64,000 nt of DNA, taken from NCBI GenBank assembly GCA_905182995.1, contig CAJJDP010000037.1, positions 501,369 to 565,368 of the forward strand. Reading direction: 5' to 3'. The stretch's first letter is position 1. Every line of letters starts with the position of its first letter. Shown here one piece after another: positions 26,489 through 38,979 of the stretch. Position numbers and translations under genes: made by a program. The notes beneath the pieces were generated by a model that saw only the letters and a list, made by a program, of their open reading frames with translations, did no database searches and was not told the DNA's origin. Origin of the DNA: Paramecium octaurelia (lineage: Eukaryota > Ciliophora > Oligohymenophorea > Peniculida > Parameciidae).

Positions 26489-28942
26489 ATGAAACCTGTG
26501 TGGAGATTGATAGTAATTCTCTTTTAGACCAATGGATTAGGGTTTTCAATTTATTACTATTTAAAATCATTGGAAAATACCAATTTGGCATATCTAGTCA
26601 TCTAAGCTCTTTCGTCTCTATTATTATTTTTTTTTTAGACCAAAAATAAACCAACCCTATTCATTGGAAGCCTGATATTGATTCAACTGAGTTTATGCTT
26701 ATTTCTAATTCAAAATGAAAGTAACTCTCAAATTGAATGTACTGCGTATGTTGTCATTTTGCATTTTATCACAACACAACTAATTGAGGATTTGTTAAGA
26801 TTTCAAAAATAGTTGTTTCGATGTAGATTATTTTGGCTAGTTTTGTTGCTTTAATCAACTTGTTTGTAGATCTTTTACATATATTAAGCTTAATAAATTG
26901 ACATATCCTTTTATTAATGCATAATTTATTTGCTCTTCTCCTTGTTTATCAATTTGGCCAACGGAATGTAAAAAGTGATTATTCCAAAAAACAAATTAAG
27001 TGTTTAGCAACACAACCAGAAGATAGATTATATAATCACTAGGAAGGACAGGGCATCTTCATTGTCTGATACAGATAAGCTGTCCCCAAAGAGTAAAGAA
27101 TTTCCGTTCTATCATTTTCTGCTGCCAGATTACTCTTTTCAAAAACACGTTTTAAACACAAACATACTAGACGTAATGATGGAATTTACACATGAAGGAT
27201 TAGTAGTTTTGAGATTAAACTAATTGAATTAGGAGATGGAGATAGTATTTTCAAATATAGCATCAAAAACATTGTTTTCAGTTAACTCAGCAAAAGAAAT
27301 TCTTGACATTTTTAATTCTTTAAACAACATATAATATTAATAGCATGATTCCTAAGATGACAATTTTTTACAAATTAATCAATAAAAATAATTATGCAAA
27401 AGTATGGCTTATTTAAAGAATGAACAGATAAATCAATCCATCAATCCTCATTACTAAATTCTTTTAGAATTGAATCAAGAAAAAAAAGTAGTTAACTAAT
27501 TTAAAGAAATTTTTAGTAAATTTAAATAAAATAGTCTTTAGAACGAATTTTTTACATTACAAACATTTTACCCTAATAATATTGTAGCAATGTCTTAAAA
27601 TGAAAGAAAATCAGAGAGAATGTTGGAACTTACTATAACCAAAAGGGAGAACAATCTATTCTTTATTTTGATTAGAGATATTACACATAAATAAAAAATC
27701 AAATATTTGAGAGAATATGATCTATAAAAATCAAAAATGCTATCCTATGTAAGTCATGAATACAGATCTCCTCTGAATTGCATCATTTAGATGATTGAAA
27801 ATGTACTGCACACTAATTAATTAACGATAGATAATTCTGAGATGCTTCAAGCGGCTTTAGATAATTCATATTATATTTTAAATTTATCAAATGATTTGCT
27901 AGACTTGGCTTAAATTAAAAATGGTAAATTTACAATTCAATAAACAAGATTCAATTTATAATTACTGATTAAAGAGTGTTTGAAGTTATTTGCATTGAAG
28001 GCTAAGATATTAAATTTAAACCTATCCTACATTTATGATAATTAAGCTCCCTCACTAGTTTTTAGTGATAGGAATAGAATTAAATAAATTTTGGTCAATT
28101 TATTGAGCAATAGCTTTAAATTTGCATCCAATAAAATTACCATACTTGTCTCTTCTATAGATAACACAACAATCAGAATAGGTGTGCAAGATGATGGAAT
28201 TGGTATCTCTAATGAAGATTAAAAAAAGTTATTCAAGTAATTTTCCAAAGTAAATTCCGAAGAAAGTAGAAAGAGGAATGAGAATGGAGTGGGATTAGGT
28301 TTGGTTATCAGTAATCAGATAGCAAGTTCTATAGGTTGTGGTGGTCTATAGATAGATTCAAAGTTAAATTAAGGTACTTATTTTTTTTTCAACTTGTAAA
28401 TCTAATAAACTAGACTGAAAAGAGTGTCAAATTTTCGCATTAAAGAAAATCAAGGTTAATCCTAAGATGTTGATGAAGGGATGACATTTTTGTTGGAACC
28501 TCCAAAATCAATTGACTTAGAACCTCCTCTTACTAGATGTCCTCATATTTTAATAGTTGATGATGAGATTTTTAATGTTTTTACATTCACTAAATTATTG
28601 AATAAAAAGTAAATATTGATATTGATAGTTAGAAACATTCTAGACATAGATTCGGCATCAAATGGTAGTGAATGCATTGAAAAATTGAGAAAAAAAAAAT
28701 GTTGTTAAACATGCAGCGGCTATCGATTAATCTTTATGGACTTAGAGATGCCAATATTGAATGGTTTTAATGCTTCTAAGGAAGCGCTTAAAATAAATCC
28801 AAATCAGATTATTATTGCTTGTTCAGGATATACAGATCATAAAGAAAGAGAAGAATGTAAGAAAATTGGTGTATTGAATTATCTCGTCAAACCTATTAGA
28901 GACCAAGAACTCAACGATATTTTAAAGGAATATTATTTTTGA
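26489..28942 (+). CDS. Membrane hybrid histidine kinase with receiver domain
   Basis: One 24-nt intron (28609-28632) gives 809 residues, length a multiple of three. Residues 1-180 hold about six hydrophobic helices and no obvious ligand domain. A linker of about 230 residues follows. Then the H-box MLSYVSHEYRSPLNCI with the phosphoacceptor His, N-box ILVNLLSNSFKFASNKI, G1 VQDDGIGISNED and G2 GVGLGLVISNQ. The C-terminal receiver has HILIVDDEIFNVF (acidic pocket), LIFMDLEMPILNGF with the phosphoacceptor Asp, and YLVKPI with the conserved Lys. Known chemistry: His autophosphorylation, then transfer to the receiver Asp. Such hybrid kinases occur in ciliates. No response-regulator or phosphotransfer gene is nearby. 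Confidence 0.92.
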
Positions 28943-29506
28943 TTTGTAGTATAAATATTTATAAAATTATAAATAAATAAATCTACCAGAAAAAAGATCG
29001 AATTAATTACTTTTGGTAATTAATTTGATTAAACAAGAAATTGTATTAAGAATTTTTAATTTTTGATTCTAACCTGGATATTTTGTTTAATTTAATTCTG
29101 GAACTTGCAAATTGAAAATCAAAAATTCTATATAAATCTAACATGGGTTATTCTCTCTTTATTTTGAAAAGCTGTTGTTAAATAGTATGATTAGATTTGA
29201 ATTAATCGATATGCAGATGACATTGCATTCACAACTATCAAAGTAGATTGTCAACGGGTATTGAAAATAATGTTAAAGGAGGGGACTATCATTTGACTAT
29301 GATATGTTAATACGTAAAAAAATTGAATGATAAAAAGAAACACAGAGAGTATAATCAAAGTATATTACAAAATAATCCCTGCATAATATTAAAAAAGGTT
29401 TTAAGAATAAAATGAAGAAAAGAAACCAAAAAATAAATGAAAATTGATATATATAAAATGTACACATTAATGTGAAGTATGAATTAAATTATATTTAATT
29501 TATAAG
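28943..29506. other. Intergenic spacer
   Basis: A 564-bp AT-rich spacer between the histidine kinase and the actin-related gene. Apart from the short reverse-transcriptase-like frame at 29201-29296, nothing convincing is seen on either strand. Confidence 0.4.
29201..29296 (+). pseudogene. Short reverse-transcriptase-like (YADD) relic
   Basis: Between two TGAs this frame reads INRYADDIAFTTIKVDCQRV followed by LKIMLKEGTII. The spacing (R)YADDI...D.Q..L is that of the catalytic YxDD box of LINE-type reverse transcriptases. No other RT motif surrounds it, so it is at most a 31-residue fragment. Chance similarity is possible. Confidence 0.25.
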
Positions 29507-30788
29507 ATGGATAATGACATATTTGCTAATAACTCGATTGTAATTGATATGGTAAACAAATCTAAATATCAACCAATAGGGTTCAAGTCAGATGAAGGCT
29601 GGATTTGGTGGGGATGACAAACCAAAATTGATTTTCAATTCATAGTAAATAAATTGAAAAATAATTAAGTATTGGACGCCCCAAATATAAAGCCTTACCT
29701 GTAGCAAATAGTCAAGAATTTTATGTAGGAAATTAAATTACAGATAGTACAAGAGGAATGATGAAAATCAAATACCCTTATCAAAAAGGTGTGATCAAGG
29801 ACATGAATGAAATGGATTAATTATGGAAATATACATTTTAAGAATTGCATGGAAATCCCAAAGAAGTAATTATCAATCTTATTTTAGTGTCCAATTTTAT
29901 TGACCGAACCGCCATTTGCTTCATAATCATAGAAAGTGGAGATTGCAAAACAATTTTTTGAAAGCTATAATTGTCCAGCTTTGTTCTTTGCAGTATCCGG
30001 AGTTATCAGTCTATTCGCAAGCGGTAAGACAACAGGAGTAATTCTGGATGTTGGAGACACAGTTTCATAAAGTATTCCAATATATGACGGATTCTATATT
30101 TAACACAGCGCATAGAGAGTCGATCTGGCAGGTAGAGATATTACAGAGAATCTGAATAATTTATTGAGAAGGGCAGGATACACATTCACTACTACAGTAA
30201 GGAGTGTTCATTATCATAAAAGGCAGAATATGAGATTATAAAGAAGGTGAAGGAGAAAAGATGCTTCTTAAGTCCAGCTATGATTGGAGAGGACAAGTTT
30301 TAGGAGGAGAGGAAGATCAAAGATTAATATATGTTACCCGATAATAGTACAATTGAGTTGAGTTTTGAGAAATAAAGAGCTCCCGAGATTTTGATGTGTC
30401 CAGAGAAATATGGTTTAGAATTGAATTGTAATATACAAAGAAATTAAGTTTAGCAATCCCTGAGATTTTGGCAAATTCGATATAGAAAGTTGATTTAGAT
30501 TTAAGAAAGCCATTATATAGTGAAATTGTTTTGACAGGAGGAACTTCAATGATGTAAGGATTCCCAGAGAGGTTAATAGGAGAAGTTAAGAGATTAGTGC
30601 CAAAAGAGGCTAAGGTATAAATACTATGAATATCAAAGGTGAAAATTTGGGCCCCACCTGAAAGAATCACATTGAGTTGGTAAGGTGGATCAATTTTATC
30701 TCATTTGGCCTCATTCAAAAGTATGTGGATATTAAAGAAGGAGTTTGAAGATGAAGGAGAACGCATTTTAATCAAAAAATAATTGTGA
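29507..30788 (+). CDS. Actin-related protein (divergent actin/Arp1-like)
   Basis: Six tiny introns (28, 25, 22, 26, 26 and 24 nt) restore 376 residues, length a multiple of three and the size of actin. Without splicing the gene looks frame-shifted and broken. Visible actin landmarks: IDMGSSQMKAGFGGDDKP (phosphate loop 1; the usual DNGSG is altered to DMGSS), YIGRPKYKA, YPYQKGVIKDMNEMDQLW, LLTEPPFA, GVILDVGDTVSQSIPIYDGF (phosphate loop 2), VDLAGRDITENL, LTGGTSMMQGFPERL (usual LSGGTTM) and WAPPERITLSWQGGSILSHL. The C-terminus lacks the canonical HRKCF. It is probably an actin-like or Arp1-like protein of the large Paramecium actin family; the exact subfamily needs a tree. Confidence 0.85.
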
Positions 30789-30827
30789 GGTTTAGATAAA
30801 TATATTTAATGGATTGTTATTGTACTG

Positions 30828-31279
30828 TCATTTTTCGACCTTGCCTAACCACAAAGCAAGTAATGATTTGCCTTTAACAGCGATGATCTTGAATCTGACC
30901 CCTGGAATATCTCCGACTGCATGTCCCTTTCTTCCGAATCCAGCTACAGTGACTTCATCGTTTTCATTCAAAAAGTTCAAGCAACCATCCTTTGGAACGA
31001 AGGCTGATATTTTTTTACCATTTTTCTTGAGCAATACTCTGACACACTTTCTGACAGCAGAGTTTGGTTATTTGGATTCACTAAAATATAATCATTTAAT
31101 TATTACACTCCGATTTTTTCAACAACCAATCCCTTAGCATGTGATGCACCCATAAATGGATTTTTATATCTTGATCCAATCATAGCCTTATTATATTCCT
31201 TATCAGCCCATCTATTAACTCTTCTGTGATCTTTGAGCTTTCTTCCTGCTCGCATACCTCTTGGTTTTCCGACACCCAT
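30828..31279 (-). CDS. RPS23: 40S ribosomal protein uS12 (RPS23)
   Basis: A 26-nt intron (31081-31106) gives 141 residues, length a multiple of three. The start [20 protein letters not shown] is typical. The universal uS12 segments are all present: [60 protein letters not shown] and [17 protein letters not shown]. uS12 lies in the decoding centre of the small subunit; the PNSA loop carries the conserved Pro that is hydroxylated in other eukaryotes. The 3' end faces the 3' end of the actin-related gene with only 39 bp between the stops. Confidence 0.97.
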
Positions 31280-31357
31280 GATTATAAATAAAAAGATTTT
31301 ATTTATTTTTTCAAAATATTCTTTAAAAACATCAATCTAACTAATTTATCACAAAAT

Positions 31358-32431
<1,074 letters not shown>

Positions 32432-32513
32432 GAATGATTGAATACTTTGATTGGATATATATATATATAGATATGAAATAATATATACACAGCAAAAGAT
32501 AAGAGGATGGACT

Positions 32514-35500
32514 TCAGCTGCTACTTGAGCTGACTGTAAATGTTGCAACTCTTCCTTATTTAAAATGGCAAGTTGATCTATTGTTCTTTGTGCTATTGAG
32601 ATTATTCAATGAAGTTATGTTCTCAAATCCTAGTCTTCTTCTTCCCTTAAGGAATATGTTTTGTTCCTCTTCTGGTTCTTATTTACTAACAAACATTCTG
32701 ATTCTATCAATCAACTTTTTTATTATAGCATATTCATGAATTAAGAAGTTGATATGCTACTTAATATCGATGAACAATTGAAACAAAATAAGAAATGATG
32801 TAGATGCTATGACAAACCATCCTAAATTCAATTTTCCATTCTCTTCCAATTAATTGGATTACTCATTAATGGCAAAACCCATTATAAACAATTCTGCTAA
32901 CCAAATAATCATCTCAGATCCAACTTGCTTTATTAATTCATCTTTATCTTCAAGAGGCTTCACTTTGATTAAATAAGCAGCCATTCCCAAGTTTAATAGG
33001 GACACCAATCCAATCTAAATGCAAGGAATTGAGTAAAACATAACTAAAAACATCATGAATAACATCTTTTTTATCAATAAGATTATGTTGAAGTAATAAG
33101 TGAAAGGATTCTTCTCCAATTTTACACCTTCGTAAATTGCTCCATAATGATTTTGTGTCACTTTCTACTTGAAAACATAATCTGCTTTTGACATGAACAG
33201 TATTGCCGAGTAAATGAAGGCAACCTCTAAAAATAGAGCGAATATGCAAAATATAAAACTGGAGAATAATATTGGGTCTTTCAAATACACATCCTTTATT
33301 TACAGAAACAAAGCTAAGTTGTAGTCAAAGGCTACTGCCATAAATGTGCGAATCACTCCAGACATAAATTACTAATTGATTTTTAAGAGAGATTACTATA
33401 AGTTTCTTGTGATTCTGTAGATGAAGAATGTGCACACACTTTGTTCCTGTGAATCTATTGGAGCATAAATAAAAGAATGTGAAATCCTAGTCAAAGTTGA
33501 AAAAAGCATTCTACATCCAATGAAGGTGATCAATGTAGTTATGAACACAGTCAAAACTGTTATGATGTTTACATAGAAAACAGTGGAGTATCCTTCATCT
33601 AAAAACTTCGGATCCGCATCGGGTGTATTCACATATTCGCTAATGTATTATTCTAAATTAATATATTGTTTAATATAATCGAATTAGGCAAATCCAAATA
33701 TAGTAAAGTAATTGTTAACATTGTAAGGATATTCCACATTCAAAAATTATAAGTAGGATACTAATTGTAGAACATCCAAGAGATTCCAAAATATATTCAG
33801 ACCTCCAAATAGAAATGCCAAAACAGCGAATCCAAAGAGCAGGTACAAAATATACTTACTCAATTTCATTAAGCCATCAGTTGCACTTTCAGTTGAATTT
33901 GAAGGAGTCTGAAATTCCAATAATGAAGTAACATAATTCTTCTCTTTGAATGTATTGCCTTATTTATTGAGTATAGCATCTTGATCTATTATTTAACAAA
34001 TTAATTAAGGACTGGAAACTACTGATTGAAATTGGATGTTCAATTCTAGAAACATTTAAGTATACTATCCAGAATATTATGTTAGATCTATAATAGTGAT
34101 TTCGTATTGATTTAAATTATTGATTTTGAATTTCATAATTGAATTGATACTGCCAGATATTGATACTTATTGATCTGTCTTGATTCTTACAATTCTTTAC
34201 GAGTCATATTTGTTATCATAGGGATTTTATTCAAATATAATGGATGGATAGATTATTTTTTCACATAAGGTCTAGCATTAATAACCCTCTTCGACTTGAC
34301 ATTATTGATTGCATCCATCATTATTCTCTAGATTTCCATCATCACATTGTTCATTCTAAACTTTGATACCATCTCCACAAATAGGGACACATTAATCACC
34401 CTAGATTTGATAACCTTGACTTTGGTTACACATAACGCATCCAGATCCATCAGATTAATATACAATACAATCAGTACAATTATCCGATTTGTGTATGCAA
34501 GTCCTGCAACTTTGATCGCAGGGCAGACACATAGAATCTTGTGTTAAATAGAATCCATCAATACAGGCTGTGCAACGACCAGCATCGCAAGCAGTGCATG
34601 TGTGATCTAAACAAAACGAGTTACCATTTAAACATTTATAGCAATTATCTCTATAATTATCATTGCCATCATCGCAATCCTCCTTCCATTGTATAATACC
34701 ATCTCCACACTTTGAATAGCAGTAATGAGTAATTGGAGGATTGACATAATCATTACAACTCAGACATTACTTTTCATTGGATTCATAATATCCCCTTCTA
34801 CATTTACAAGAGAACTGAAGACTATTATTTGTTATCAGAGGTTCCCTAGTACTAGGACATCTACTACAGGATTAGTTTGTATTTTTAGAACATTCTAGAC
34901 ATGATATATGACACACTAAGATTTATATAAATTAAATTACATCCGCAAACATCAGAAGATTGTTGAAAGTACCCCGATTAACATGTACAAGATTTATTGT
35001 TAATACTCATAATTCTAAATTGACTATCATAGCATGAAGTGCAAGTATTTGCATCTAGACATGTTTTACAAGTTGAAGGACACACTAATAATTAGAGGAA
35101 ATAATTACTTTAACAATTCAATTTACCAACTTCATAATACCCATCCATACAAATACAAGTGTCATTTGCAAGTATTCTATTGTGAGCAGGATGACAAGAA
35201 CTACATCGATCCTTAGTAAAATTGCACTTAAGACATAGATCTGAACATTTAGAACATACTAAATCATTGTCTTCTTGAAAATAGCCCATTTGACATTCAC
35301 AAGAGGATGATTCCAATACTCTATTTTATCCTGGAAGACAAGCTAAACAATTTCGAGCTCTGTCTTAACACTTTCTACATGTTGGATAGCATAAATAACA
35401 ACTAAAATTCTCCATATAATATCCATCTAGACATGTGCATTAATTAACATTCAACCATAAATTTTTGGTTTCATCACAAGATAAACAATTATTGGGATGT

Positions 35501-37744
35501 TTAGGACGTATTGCACCAACGTCTACTCTATTATTTAAACAGGTCTAACAATTATGGAAGCAATTAGTTTGTGAACAATATTCAATTACATCCTTTAGAA
35601 TAGAACAATAGCATATTTTATTTCTCAATTCATATCCATCTTTACATATAATACAATCTTTATATCCATTACAACTACTGCATCCAATATCACAAATACT
35701 ACACTCCCCATTATTATCCACATAATATCCAACTTTACATCCATTGAAATCAGTGCTTATTGTATCTATCTAATTCAAACAATTGCCATTATCATCACAT
35801 TCCAAACAATTACCCTAACAAGTCCAGATGATAATTCGATAATCAAATATCCCACAATATGCCTCACTGTCAATATTTCTAATGCAGTGTAATTGCACTG
35901 ATAATTCATTAGTGGATTAGAATGATTTCACATAACTTACACTCTAAATCACCTCAATCTCAGATTAACCAATTTGATTACCAACTGAAACTCCACTTCC
36001 AAATAATGAATATGTTGGAATTTCAGAATTAACACTTGTTCTAAATTAAATTTGATAGTTCTTAGAATCAATGAATACTAACTTGAAATCTAATTTGATT
36101 TTGTAGAATGGCTTCTTGTTTCTCAATTTGTGTATCACCTGTTCATTGCTCCAAAAATTAAGTCCTCCTAAAATTAACTTGTTCATAAAGTATGTGTATG
36201 ATTTCATACTTAATTTATTTGAATAAGACTCCAAGTATTAATGATTCAAATCATGAAACATGTTGGTCAGATACTCCTAATTGTTATTGACTATTTGTGA
36301 ATCAACACAAACATTGTTGATCGCACTTGTATAACCTGGGCATTAATCAATACACATCCCTTTAAATAGACTTCTACTGCCAACACAAGATAAGCATGTA
36401 TTTAAAGCGTTGAATTTACAAGTTTAACAATTATTTAAACAATTCATTTGATTACTTGTTATTTAATACTGATTAATTACGAAATCTCTGATTCCCCATT
36501 TCCGCGATGTCTTATTTAATGTAAATTTAGAATCGAATTCTATTTCATTGACTGTTTCTGTCAAATCAAATTTAATATAAATTGAGTAACACTTACATTA
36601 TTAATAGTCGGGAGAATTGCAAATTTCTTTAGGTGTAACTCTATTACCCTGATTAAAGTATGATAATAAGAAAACTGATTGAAAGTCCTGTAACTTGACC
36701 ACCACAAACTAATTGAATTTAATTAGTATTTCTTCTGGCATCAAACTGCCCATTTTACCAGTCATATACAAAGTAAATCTCATCTCATATTACCCATTTG
36801 CAGGCAATGAAATATCATTATACACAATTTTGTCTGTATTACCAAACATACCAGCCACGCTCTTGGTTCCAATTGTTTGCGTCATCAATTATATAGTACT
36901 ATAATATTTATCGGGAATATATTGGAATTTGTAAATATTGAAGTTATCCTAATCCAAATCCATATAGATATTGTTTATTGTTGCCAATTAACAAACACCA
37001 TTCTTATCAGGCACATGATTAAGTGGACATTCATTAAGACATTACAAATCTGGATTGAAAAATGAATAATTTATTAATGGATTGCATCTACATTATGATT
37101 TTATCAATTCATATCCTAACTTACATGTCAAGCATTTATATTCATCACATTCTTCACAAAGATCATCACAATAAAAAACTTATAATACAAAATTTGTTAT
37201 TCCATAATCACTGGTCGAACCAGCAGTATATTACTCATGTACAATTTCAATGTTTAATTAAGGATCATTAAATGATATTGTTTAATCTATTCTTGAGATT
37301 TTTTCAGAGTTCGATTTCCCGAAAGGCCTTGCCATACAATATCTCATTGGATAATCCTCTAAATAACTGTTATTTGGAGTTTCGTAATGCACTAACAAAC
37401 TGTTGGCATATACAGTTAGAGCCTCTACAGAATTCCATAAACCAAAATAGTAGATATCGAAACTGATTCTGATTTTACTAAATCCTCTAAATGGAGACAT
37501 TAGGATATTACGAGTTAGGGAAATATCACCTTAAAGTATTTTTGAATTGAGAGTTGGTTATAAGTCGCAAACTAGTAACAAATTTGATGAAGGGATGTTG
37601 TTTGAATTGATCCACAAATGAAATGTTGAACTATCCATTAACTCTGATTAGAAAAGTTCCCAACCTAAAGATCGGATGATAACTAGTACCACAATGGATT
37701 TTCATCATAAGGATTGATAAAACTAGGAATTACAGCTATTTCAT
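32514..37744 (-). CDS. Large cysteine-rich secreted/membrane protein, two DUF4215-like units, possibly truncated 3' end
   Basis: The start at 37744 gives a signal peptide MKQLQFLVLSILMMKIHCG, and intron 37665-37689 (25 nt) joins it to the body (CGWELFQSELMDSS...). The extracellular part has the arrangement of the protein at 1-7961: SPFRGFSKIRISFDIYYFG and FGLWNSVEALTVYAN (a carbohydrate-binding-like fold), furin/EGF-like Cys modules (nt 36900-34750) and two CDDGN-like DUF4215 units (near 34665 and 34340). The C-terminal part (nt 34000-32700) has several hydrophobic helices (such as INIITVLTVFITTLITFIGC), so it is polytopic. TGA at 32516-32514 closes the frame, but a shifted frame downstream of about 32645 looks coding (see findings). 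Function unknown; surface location inferred. Confidence 0.8.
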
Positions 37745-37948
37745 TATGTTATTTATATAAATAAATCCATATTACATCAATCTAGAGAGATATACTAAAA
37801 TTATATTGATAAATTCTGTTGTCATATTATAATCAATTTCATCATCAAATACACTTACTAATAAAATTTGACTATTCGCTTCTTATCGTTTGGGTGATTA
37901 TTTTTTTTAAATTTATATATAAATATACTTGCTCCAATAATTATATTA

Positions 37949-38875
37949 ATGATATTACCTCCATCTGATCAAATACTCCATTCAGTGTAATCAAAATAGT
38001 GGTTCAATTCTCGATGTCAATCCAAAGTTAAATTGCAGTATTTGAAATCATCACGTGAAATAATGAATGACAATGTTGTCACAAACACATTTCGTTTAAT
38101 CGACAGAGATTAATCAAGTAACTTTGCCCATCTAGATTTGTAGAGACACTTGAAATTGAAGAGTTGTACTCCATGTTTCTCAAGAACGGCTATCCGATCA
38201 ACATCAATTTGTTGAGAGGCTTTTTTGAGAAAGCAGATAAAGACAATAACAGTATATCAATCTCCATATTATTTAGAATCTATTGAATTAGAAGAATTCA
38301 AACATATTATGTACGATGAATAGGCTACACAATGTAAATCAACGTATTTAAATAGCTTTTAGAGAAATGATGAGAAAAATGAGAGAACAAGCCAAAGAAT
38401 CCAATTATTATTCTACTGACTTTGTCCGATTATTGAGATATCTATCTTATTGTCAAGACAGAAATGCTTTGCAATTTTAAATCAATGTATGTCATCTTCA
38501 ATTACTTAGAATCACAGATTAACTGTAGAAAAGAGATCAAAATTAGTATCTCAATTGATCTAGCTCAATCATCAATACAACTAAGATTAATAAATGAGTG
38601 ATGAATAATTACAACCTAGACCATTTAAAAAATAGAATAATGATCGGAAAATCTTACCACCTTTAAATAAACATTATGTTGGCAACTCAAATCCATCCGC
38701 CATTGCTTAAGCATAACTTAAATTGAACTTAAGTGATGTACAAAAGAATTCAACCTTATCTTTGCCATCATACAAATCCCCTCAAAACACAGATAGATTT
38801 AGCAAGTAATCCACAATCAAATGTCAAAATTATATAAGAATCAATAATAAAATATTTAGTAATAATAAAAAATGA
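37949..38875 (+). CDS. EF-hand calcium-binding protein
   Basis: Four introns (38118-38143, 38252-38276, 38334-38355, 38487-38509) give 276 residues, length a multiple of three; two of them interrupt the EF-hand coding region. Two loops with full ligand sets are seen: DRDQSKTLEIEE (about residues 52-63) and DKDNNKSIELEE (about 88-99), each flanked by helices (TFRLI...LYSMF; LRGFFEKA...FKHIM). A helical region follows (SFREMMRKMREQAKESNYYS...), then a basic Asn/Ser/Gln-rich tail of about 110 residues without a domain. Likely a Ca2+ sensor; the target is unknown. Confidence 0.9.
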
Positions 38876-38979
38876 ATGTCTTATTAATTTTATTTATTTA
38901 TTATTATATCACCTCAAATTATATATGAATCTTCAAAAATAATTCAGATTTTTTAAAAATAAACAATTAACATTAAAAA

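Noticed and set aside
29507..30788. Actin pseudogene with many frameshifts
   Set aside because: Every frame change coincides with a 22-28 nt GT-AG intron, and the spliced length is a multiple of three.
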